Below are positions 55,088 through 64,000 of a stretch of DNA of 64,000 nt, piece by piece. The number at the start of each line of letters is the position of its first letter. The first letter of the stretch is position 1. Source of the stretch: Lactarius indigo (taxonomy: Eukaryota; Basidiomycota; Agaricomycetes; Russulales; Russulaceae); the NCBI GenBank assembly GCA_025766275.1, contig JAFKAC010000017.1, positions 806,001-870,000 of the forward strand, written 5' to 3'. A program made the position numbers and the translations under genes. The notes below the pieces were generated by a model. It was not told where the DNA came from. It ran no database searches and was given only the letters and a program-made list of their open reading frames with translations.

Positions 55088-57529
55088 AATGAAAGTACCG
55101 GGTGGTGGTAGCTGCTACGTGACACTCCCTGATAGGGCTAATTGCTAAACGCCATCAGATGACGGACATAATCTGCTGCGGCCCAAGAACAATACGAGCT
55201 ATATGCAGCGAATGACACGCGTAGTAGGTTATCTGAGTCTGCCCACATGCCCCTTCTGTCACAGCCCAATGCGTCACCCGAGCATGTCCGTCCGTAAGAA
55301 CGGCGTGAGAAAGAGAAAAAAGATGCCCACGCAGGCGGACTGTACTGTATGAGCACGCAACCTGGGTGGCGATCCAAGGCGTGGTTGGGTGATGTGATAT
55401 TACCCCCGTGGATCACAGCGATGCGTGCCGGCATACCTGGACGCCAACGTCCGGAGAATTGGGTGTAGCGACCATCAGAGACACGCTCTCTTGCTGTAAG
55501 TGGAGGAATTAACGTACCAGCAATGCCAATGGTGCCCGGCGGCAGGCCGTGGGTTCGGAGGCCATAGCCGGAGCTGGGGCCGAAGTTAGCCGGATTTGAT
55601 TATGTAATCACTTCTCGGACTGCAGCGCTGCAGCTGCGGTCGTAGAACCAGAATGCGATACTTTTCTTGGGTCAGGCAGTTTTCAAACAGAGAACCGGGG
55701 AGGGCTTACCACTTCAGCAGTCATAGCAGTCAAATTCCCTCTAATAATATCAACATGACTAGGCTGCTTTGAGGGACTAGTCACGCCATCCTGGACGTTC
55801 ATTATAATGACCATCCCATGCTGTGGTGCGATCAAGGGACATGACACTGCAGGGTCCGAAGGAACCAGTCTCTGGAAGGAAAGAGAATGATGGCAAACAA
55901 AGCCCCATGAATGGATTTGAGATATGGCAGGGTTTAAATTCTTGGAAGGTGGAAAGTCGATGATGGAGCACCAATGGACGAATCTCTCTCACGGCGGTGA
56001 CACGGATCATCGATCAACATTGAATTGGCTAGAACCACCGGCTCGGTCATTCGACCAGGATAAAGTACAGCTTTCATGAATCGTACTTACTGTAAAAAGT
56101 AGAGTTTGGGGTCCCGAAAAAGCCCCAGAAACCTTCGTGCGACCCTCCCCACATGGCGAGTCAGCATAGTAAATGGGGAAGGATGATACGGCTTGCTGGG
56201 CAGACTCCGCGCATACAGCCACACTATTGGCGGAAGCTCGGCAATTCCAATCATCAAATGCATCAAAAACTCAACTCACATCATTGTTCGACGTCAAAAT
56301 GAAAGTCAGACTCAATTGCCGATCTTGCTAGTGGGTTTGGTGTACTGTAGCGACCACAGGATACCTCAACGTAGAGGTAAAGCACATTGCCACAGATCTT
56401 AAATCTGCCACAGGTACCCGTTTGGTTGAAAACCGGATTGCTGCTGTTCGCTCCGCGTGCGTCAGTTCAGCTCCGAGAGGGGAGTTCCGACCTTGAGTTC
56501 GATTTTTTTTCTGCCACGGGGATGGGCACTAGAGCAGAGATGGTGGTGGTCATAAGCTCAATACTCATTTGGACCACCATCACGGAATCACTATTTCCCT
56601 GCTTGTAGTTTCGGTCAAAGAATTTTGACAGCTTTACGCAAGACGAGATGTCATTCAAAGCCAACAATGTGACACCCCTCGACGCAGGTCTAGCCTTGGT
56701 CCTGGCACTCACTTGAAGTCCGACAAGCTTACTTCCCAGGGATGTCTGTGGTCAGCGCCGGTCGGCTTTTGTACCTCCCCAGCTTGAGTTGGTTCCAGCA
56801 CTTGCCTTACCCACCTTTGGCCTCGAAGAGGCAGATGACCGATGATACCCACAGTACCGACAATCGCGAGTAACCGGCCTCTCGTAAACACAGCAACCGC
56901 CTGCACTCTGACTAACCCTCTGCCATTGGACTCTGAGCTGTTGGACAGCAATGTGAGACAGGAACTCTTCCACGACCTGGCTATTGTTAGAACAGTGATC
57001 TCTGAACCCACTTTGTTGACCGGAGACTCACTTCTTCAGTGGCGAAGAGCTCCCTCTTCAAAATACATCACCGATTTACCCCCGGACAGGGTCCTAGGAC
57101 GATGGCATTGATAAAGGGGGGACGGTCGTCGCACTTTATGACAATGACGTATGGCACGAAGAGTGAGTTGTCTGCATTAACGCCCTCGCTTTTCCGCTTT
57201 CCCCCTTCCCTTCCTGCCCCCCAACAAATGTCGATCGCGATACTTTTACTGTCCTGATCCGTTCACCCCTTTCTATTTCTTCCTCACGCTTCCCCTTCAT
57301 TCCTTTGGACGATCGATCAAACAGACTAACGTGTTATCTGGCTCGCCCTCCCGTTCGAACCAGTTTGCACAGCCCACGTATTTCCCCCGCATCCCGACTT
57401 AAATTAATGGGATTCCTCTAAGTCTAGGGTTTCATATGTATATATTATTCATCCTGTCCATATAAAACTGCTCGTTCTTCCTGCGTTTAAAGCACCAGTC
57501 ATCTTTTATACCACAACGACTACTAGTAA
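55088..57529. other. Intergenic between family members B and C; possible unresolved minus-strand gene
   Basis: Minus-strand stretches with coding-like text (56709-57011, with VRVQAVAVFTRGRLLAIVG; 56467-56712; 55777-55860) suggest a spliced membrane protein, but I could not build a consistent chain. 52830-52930 resembles 55770-55830 weakly. Confidence 0.25.
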
Positions 57530-58121
57530 ATGCCGTCCACACCTCTCCGCAGTATGACATTGGCATATCTACTCCTCATCGTCACTCTCGTCCCGCTCTC
57601 CACCTCAGCACGTCCAGTCGACCCACTCGTGCTAACTGCACGCCAGAATTCTTCCATTTCCATGGGACGCGATGTCATCTTTGACATTGCCTTTGTCATA
57701 GGTGTGCCCAACATCTTCTGACCTCTACCACAACCTGCTCAACCATCTAAGCGTTGTTCTTCGCGTGTCTTGGCAGCCTTGCCTGGCTTTCAAGTGGTAG
57801 GATAACTGGCGGCGATCCCGCTGAGTGTTCCAATGGTAGGTTTTCTTTGTCTTTGCTGCGAAACCATGCCTGAGGACATCCGATGCAGGACTTTTTTCCG
57901 TCCCTATCGCCTGTTTTCGGCAACTTTCCGTCTTTTGTCGTTCTGCCTCTATTTTTAACGCCAACAACGCCAACGCAGCATTCATACCTCGAAGAGGTGG
58001 CGCGTCGTATCCAGTTGCGACTGTCGCTTGGGGCCTGCAAGGCTGGGGGCCAAGAGTTGGGGTTGTTTGCGGCGGTGGTGATCATCCTGACGGCATTCCT
58101 CCCGTCTATTCGGCCCTCTGA
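57530..58121 (+). CDS. Small hydrophobic protein family, member C (149 aa, probably frameshifted near the C-terminus)
   Basis: Exons 57530-57701, 57752-57796, 57889-58121, both introns phase 1. It has a signal peptide (AYLLLIVTLVPLSTSA), then RPVDPLVLTARQNSS and the family block GRDVIFDIAFVIG. Exon 2 encodes ALFFACLGSLAWLSSG, and exon 3 contains PRRGGASYPVATVAW. After this the frame yields a Gly-rich end without a membrane segment. The +1 frame instead reads LGLFAAVVIILTAFLP and stops at 58123-58125, equivalent to the C-terminal TM of member B. A single-base indel near 58030 therefore seems likely. A later Met (57554) is an alternative start. Confidence 0.65.
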
Positions 58122-58253
58122 TTGATGTCGTTGTCCCGTTTCCGCTTATTGAATTGATCATCCCCGTATAATCACTATCCTCGGATTAGCGAGGCAAAAT
58201 GAAAACGACAGAAAGTGTCCGATAGCCGGCGGGCCAAGAGGGCAGTGCAATAA

Positions 58254-59091
58254 GAACCCGTCCGATGCACGGTTTGTCGGGCCCGGCATCAGCCAAAAAA
58301 ATATATTTGTTTTTTATTTGTTGGTCCCCGCAACGTGACCGTTCGGTGCAGTTGGTCGCACCTGACCGCGGCAATGTCGCGCCCGACCGCCCTGCCAAAA
58401 ATAAAAACAGGTATGGACCCGTTTTTTTTCGTTGTCGGGCTCGACTTGATCATCAAGGAGGTGACTGACCATATATTATATAATCAATATGTGCTTATGT
58501 CATTGCTAATTGCACGCTCAACTTGTCTAAGGTGTGCAGGATCTGGGGTATAAAGTGGCGCATGCAGTCACACAGGCCTCCGCGCGGTGCGAGATGGTGT
58601 GATTGTATCGGAAAAGGCTACTAACATGTCCCTATCAAATCTCTAAGGCTGCGCGCCAATGCAGCGAGGTCGGGTACGCAAGCAGTGGGCAACACAGAGC
58701 CCTGGTTGAGGGTAGTCGGAAATGGTCGTGCACTCTTCTGCGCCACATGAAACTTCACAAGTGTGGCAACCTTAGTCGGCGAAGCATCATGTTCAAGTTG
58801 CTAAGGCCGCGTGCAATCGTGGAATGCTGGGCAATGTAAATGAGGTGCCACACTGAGCCCTCTGAGGCCTCGTCCTCCATCCGACCCGCACAGGCTGCTC
58901 ACGAATGTCGTGCTTATTCACGTGTTTCAACAAATGTACAAAAATAAATGAATTTGCCCATTGCGACCGAGAGGTGCGTTCGGGGGTCCAACTAAATATT
59001 TTTATTGCTGGAGCCGACTGATTTCTCCCACTCGTCAGACAGAGGTCGCGAGCGGCCATTTTCGAAGCGCGACTTTGCACCGGACGGGCTC
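58254..59091. mobile_element. Degenerate inverted-repeat element
   Basis: Outer ends GAACCCGTCCGATGCACGG (58254 onward) and, inverted, GAGCCCGTCCGGTGCAAAG (ending 59091). Further inside, a T/A-rich block followed by TTGGTCCCCGCAACG at about 58319 pairs with the inverted GTTGGACCCCCGAACG at about 58975-58993. The arms are about 90-130 bp with many mismatches. There is no ORF and no clear target-site duplication. Probably an old MITE or foldback element. Confidence 0.5.
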
Positions 59092-61377
59092 TAAATATAT
59101 GTGATGCCGTCTAGAAATGATGCCCGTTGCCTGCACCAACAATGCGTGTGTCAGGCAGAGCGTGGATGAGGCTGTGCAGCCCTCCAAGTTCACCAGCCCT
59201 ACGCGCCACCAGAGGGTGTCCGTACAGCCATCTGGGTGATCCATCATCGAATGTCGGAGGTGGGGATGAAAGGTCTATATTGTCCATGACTCGGAGGGTC
59301 CTGGCGGTGCGTTCAAGCTCCGGCAGTGCAGCGTTCCAGTGTAGCACTGGACGCGAAATTCCGAAATATCGCGTAGTAACAGTCACAATAACAAGGTAGA
59401 GGGATGCCATCATATTTCTCACTCAATGAGACGGGACACTCGACGCTAGTAGCCAGGTGACCGAGAAAAAAATGCGAGACGTTGCCGCAATTGGAAAGCT
59501 GATTGATTACACGTGACTTTGTATCACAATGACGTCATCGCTTCAGTTTTACACTAGTAAGCTCGTCGAAGTCTACCACATTAGGACCGTACTGCCCTTG
59601 CCATAGCCCTTGTTTCTTTGTCTGCTGCCGAGGTCATCAAAATTGCTTTATAAATTCACAAAGCCCTTCAAGCTTCAAGCTTCAAGCACTCCGCAAGACA
59701 CCCGTTCTGCAAATTCTGCGACAATGAGATCCTGGAGAGCAACGGGTAAAGGTAATAGTAGAGACATCCAATAGTAAGGATTCACCAAATCGTACTAAGG
59801 GAGGCCGTTGCAGATGAAATGAACCGGTAAGTAGCATTTGCCATGGAGACGGCCGAGTTAGTTTCATAGTGTGTGGATCAAAGTGTGGATACCCGATCGA
59901 GTGTCTCAGATTGAGATCGAAGAGGTGTCGACCCTTGGGTTTTTGACTGGCAAAACAAGACTTGTTGACTCCGGGTGCAAGAGGAACTCCGGAATCGTTT
60001 CGGACAGGTGATCCGCAGCTGGGGTCTGGGGTTAACTCAAACTTCTCTTCGCATTTGAACAAGCCTCCGAGGCATTTAAAGTACAGGTATGGGTATGACG
60101 ATCCGATCATCTGTCGGCTAGAGCCTCGAGGATTACTCGCTGACAAGCCGTCGCCCCACTAGAGAACTGCGGAACCAAAAAAAACTTGGACCCCGCAAAG
60201 AAGCATGTGGGGACGGATGAAAGGATGAACAGCACATACTATCTCAATGGGCCCGAGCTCGGCATTGTTCGAGATCTAGATTCAGGCGGTGTTCTAAGCT
60301 AAGTCATGGCTGTTAAGGAGAAAGAGTTCATACTGATAACTCACCATGTACTCTTGACAACAACCACACAACCGTTTCATCACGTACATGTTCAGCGAGT
60401 AAAACACACCTCATCCCATACAAAACTACCATTATGCCAACTCCGCTTTCGTTTCATCTGCCTGAAGCATACCTGTGTCTTGACCTGTGTAGCAACGCAC
60501 CTGTCAGGACTGAGATTGAGGCCTTGAGATTTCATCCTTACCCGTACGACGTTCCGCAAAAGTGGCAATATGGCAACACCCAATGACAGCACCCGCATTG
60601 GCTCCCCCAGCACCGGTTAGGTTGAAATTCGGGGCCCAGTCCCAAGTGGAGCTCGTACGTTGAAACGCGGTGCGTTGAACAGAAAAAAAAAATTGGCATT
60701 ACAGTGGAGTCTACGGTTGTAACAAGGTGGGTTACGCCTGTTGGCGATTGGCCGGCTTGTTGTTGGCGGGCCCGGAATGGCGGTGCCAGAGTGGACTTGT
60801 CAATCAGGGTGAGTCGTTCAATACTGCGCACGTCACTTTTGCATATTCAGGACTAAGTCGCATAGGATTTGTGCATTTGCCGTTGCGGAAGTACAGGATC
60901 GTCATGATGGTACTGTACATGCCAGCCATGAATGATTGCCGCTTCAATTGTCTTAAGCTGAATCGGGTGATATCGGAAGGCTCGTTTAGGCAAGCGTTTA
61001 GGTGCCGACGACCTCTCGCAAACCTCTCGTCACACACTGTTAACCTTCCCCCCGCTTATTCTCGCATCATGGTGCCAGTCTCAGCTCGGGGTGATGTGCT
61101 TTTTTTATGAAATAAAAAAAAAACGCTAGCAAGCGCTAACAGCATTGCGAGTGGTCAGATCATCCGAGGCAGCACAGCCGCAAGCGACTGATTCTCACAG
61201 ATAAGAATGGGAGCTTTCTAATGTGGCATCCCAAAAAGGCACCCGATATGTCTTCACAGCAAGTCCTTGGGTGACCTCCACCTATAAATATCCCGATAAG
61301 GTCGACACCCCGATCCCTCACTTCTACTGACGTTCTCGTGCCAACTTTTTTTCCCTTTCAATCCTCCTTCGATCTCG
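59092..61377. other. Intergenic between inverted-repeat element and family member D
   Basis: Two minus-strand ORFs stand out but match nothing I know. 59111-59407 has a hydrophobic start, ASLYLVIVTVTTRYFGIS, and 97 further residues. 59682-60146 has 154 residues including Cys-containing FKCLGGLFKCEEKFELTPD. Either could be a small gene; neither is supported by context. Confidence 0.25.
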
Positions 61378-61924
61378 ATGGAATACCTTTCTACCTTTGT
61401 TTTGTCTCTTTTCTTCATGTGCCAAGCTGTTAATGCGACGGCCCTTCCTATCCCCCCTTCGTTTGAGCGTGCTCTCCATTTGGAGGTACCGAGCGTCTTC
61501 GTCCTCGAAATGGGCTTCTATTCCATTTTCACGACGGGTAAGAGACGCTTGATTCCATATATCCCCCACGTACAGTGTCCCTAATGTCCTTTCCGTCCGG
61601 CAGCTCTCTTGTTCTCCTTCCTTGGACTGTACATGATGAAGTTGATGGGTGGGATGAGGGCGCCGGCTTTCATAGCAAGGCTACCTCGTACGTCCAAACA
61701 TCCGTCTCTTCTCCATACCCTCCCTCACTGCCATATCTTGCCCTCCAGGTGGTGCCACACTACGCCAGACCATTAATCGTCTCCCTTCCCTATTACTGGC
61801 TCTCGACAGCCGAGGCACTCAGCGCCGCGTCCCTGTTCGCCGGGGTAGGCTATCCGCACCGATGGCAACGGTACCTCGCCGTTGGGCTCCGCGATCGACT
61901 CGCCATTCCCTTCTTCCGTTGTGA
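61378..61924 (+). CDS. Small hydrophobic protein family, member D (139 aa)
   Basis: Exons 61378-61537, 61604-61687, 61749-61924, both introns phase 1. It has a hydrophobic N-terminus (MEYLSTFVLSLFFMCQAVNA, signal-peptide like), then PSVFVLEMGFYSIFTTG in place of the VIFDI block. Exon 2 reads ALLFSFLGLYMMKLMGGM and exon 3 is basic with VRRGRLSAPMATVPRR, matching RRGGPSSPVATV of member B. The C-terminal TM of member B is absent; the protein ends in a basic tail. Membership rests on exon structure, phase, order of hydrophobic segments and the RRG-x-P-x-ATV block. A TATA box lies 95 nt upstream. Confidence 0.62.
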
Positions 61925-64000
61925 TGAACGCGACCTGCAGCTTGTGGTCCCGTGACGCGTGACGCGTGACGCATGACTCGTCCTCGGAATTCCACGAGAG
62001 TCCTTCACTTGGTCCTTCACACATCCTTTGCTATCTTATTTTCTTCAAGTTATGTCCCCGGTGACACGACATTATACGCAGCGCGCCCTTCTTTATTTAT
62101 CTTTTTCCTTCGATTTTTTTTTCCCCTCGGCGGTTACCTGCGGGCAACGTTCTTCGTCGCCGCGGTTGACGTCGAGGATTACACGGACATGTCGGAGAAA
62201 GAGTTCGTGCTCGTTGTCAAAGCATTACGTTTTGTTGCATTCGGGCCTTCCATCGCCGTATATGTACAGTATTATTTACGCCCACGCTTACGATGTTACG
62301 ACCATTACGAAAGCACTTTAGAGTAGCGCCACCACTCGCTTGTGCAATACAATTGTGGCCTTAATATCGCTTGACTGTGGTCGGCTTAGCTCAGGGAATC
62401 ACAGTAATGAAGCCTACTAATTCAGTGGGCACTTGTACGAGATGGCCTAGGGAGGCAGTTCAGTAGGCACGGCAATACAACATATGTCCATGGATCGCAC
62501 CCCGGACCTCGTCAGCCTGGGACCTCGGGAATCCTTGGGAACTTGTTCAAAACGTGTTCTGACCGTGCTTCCTCAGTTGCCGGTGGCGGAACAGGGTCAG
62601 GGAAACGAGGACACAACTAGTACTGTACTGTAGTGGGTAGGATTGCACAGTCCCGCAGCCAAGCCCGCAGTAGCGCAGTAAACCAGTATCACAATGATAA
62701 GACATTAAGTCGGATCACCTCGACTTGGTCAGATGAAGCAACTCGAATGGGACCTTTACTGCAAGTAGCAGCATTAAATCATCGGAGCTTATACAAAGTG
62801 TGATGGGGATGACACGATGACGCATCTTCTGTAGTGAACCGCGCACTCGGGCCTCCTTCTCCTCCCGAGTTGGATCTCACCCAAATGAAATTATAACTGG
62901 AGACCTCTTTTCGTCTCACAGCAATTGTATGTTGTGATGTAGGGCCTATTCTTGAGTCTCCTTCCTTTGGGAGACCCTTTGCGCCTTCCGGCTCGCAGTA
63001 GCCGGAGCAGCCGTTCCGAACCGGGACGGCGAGCGAGCAAGTGCCGCGTGCGCATCCGATTCGCCCGATTCGTTCGCTGTTGCCGCGCGTCGCGCGTCGC
63101 GCATCCACGCAGGTCATACTAATGCAACTTATGGTTGAGTCGGTGGCGCCCAATGGGCAGCTTGATGGGCAGGGGTGCTTGCGTGCGCGAGGGTGTCGCG
63201 TGTATCACGTCAACCTGACGGAAGGGCCTCGTGCAAGCAACGTGCACAATGACGTAATGAATGACTAAACAACAAAAAAAAAATACAAGGGCAATAATGA
63301 CCAGAAGGAGTGAGTCCAACAGCAGAGCCACAGAGCCACAGATCGAATTTGCGCAGCCTTGCTCGGTGTGTGGCAGTCGGTTGGATTGTAGTTACACGTG
63401 CCAAGCTGGGCACACACGTTCTCTATAGAAAATGTGGCACGTCTATGACCTGTATTATGGCCGGTAGAGTGCAGTGCACCAAAAGTTACTGTATATGGTC
63501 CGCTGGCATCGAGTGCAAAGCAAGGTGCAAACACCTTTGCCCCGAACACCCGACTCGGAACTCGGAGGAGAACAGGTATGATCATTAATCAAATAAATCC
63601 CCCTCCCTGGATCTTGGGACGGCACCAACATTTACAATTCCTTAAAGGTTCCTTGCCTCTGGTAAGAAAAGAACCTGTGCCACTGATGTGGCGTTCACCA
63701 TACTTCCAAAGAGGTCGCAGCAGAGGACTGACTAACGGAGCGAGCTATTTCTTGCGATGTGATGCATGTGTTGCATTTGACATATACAATACGTAGTGTT
63801 CCTAGTACTTGCCTCGTGTACTTGACAAGCCCCGAACTACCGCCTCTAAGAACTCTCTGCCGAACTCTTAACCCCCCTCAGACAAGTATACAAGAAGTGG
63901 TGAGAAAATTGCAAACGGAAGGGGGGAAAAGGGAGAAAGAGCTGAAACTGCGACGAACCACGGATTAGGGATATCAGCACCACACGTGCGACAAACGACA
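61925..64000. other. Intergenic to window end
   Basis: No supported gene. There is a short tandem repeat of GTGACGC (three copies, about 61953-61973) and a CGCGCGTCG-type repeat near 63085-63105. Short ORFs lack domains. Confidence 0.4.

Noticed and set aside
1..64000. CRISPR arrays, bacterial-type operons, rRNA or tRNA genes
   Set aside because: I found no regularly spaced direct repeats and no recognisable rRNA or tRNA sequence by eye. The intron-rich genes are clearly eukaryotic. A tRNA scan was not possible here.

Overview
The window looks like a basidiomycete (probably Agaricomycete) chromosome segment. The host genes are rich in introns of about 50 nt, and the families present fit that group: a many-exon P450, NACHT-ankyrin NLRs with an N-terminal domain like the fungal Goodbye domain, a GH20 chitobiase and a long-tailed tetraspanin. 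Chromodomain Ty3/gypsy elements and a Tad-like LINE also fit.

Layout. 1-25720 is a nest of retroelements. The host of the nest is a plus-strand LINE (ORF1, ORF2 with endonuclease, RT and RNase H, poly(A) tail). It is split by Gypsy-B (minus strand, itself split by Gypsy-A), by two solo LTRs (D and E), and by Gypsy-C (plus strand, complete, LTRs 99.6% identical). Target-site duplications and reading frames agree exactly: removing each insert with one duplication restores the LINE frame. 25721-46000 holds a 14-exon P450 gene, a long-arm inverted repeat, two tandemly duplicated NLR genes (copy 1 has lost its last ankyrin repeats), an intact 10-exon GH20 gene, and diverged dispersed repeats R1 and R2 that travel with the NLR genes. 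46000-64000 holds a tetraspanin gene, then four same-strand paralogues of an unrecognised small hydrophobic protein family (139-170 aa, three exons, introns always in phase 1), spaced 3-4 kb apart. A second degenerate inverted-repeat element also lies in this part.

Most interesting point. All three gypsy elements share an expression architecture. (i) Priming is of the Tf1/sushi self-priming type: an 11-nt primer at the predicted RNA 5' end is perfectly complementary to the PBS, and primer and PBS co-vary between families. (ii) The 640-790 nt from the RNA 5' end into gag contain no AUG in any frame, although the gag frame is open and conserved from a GUG in ideal Kozak context 5-7 nt after the PBS. 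(iii) A -1 slippery heptamer lies 9 nt before the gag stop. (iv) A third ORF follows the integrase-chromodomain region, preceded by a conserved TATA-like box. This suggests non-AUG-initiated Gag in a self-priming chromovirus lineage, with a second Gag isoform from a downstream AUG.

Decay pattern. All six differences seen between LTR pairs are CpG transitions. All six premature stops in otherwise open element frames are TGA and are compatible with CGA-to-TGA change. This points to cytosine methylation of these repeats.
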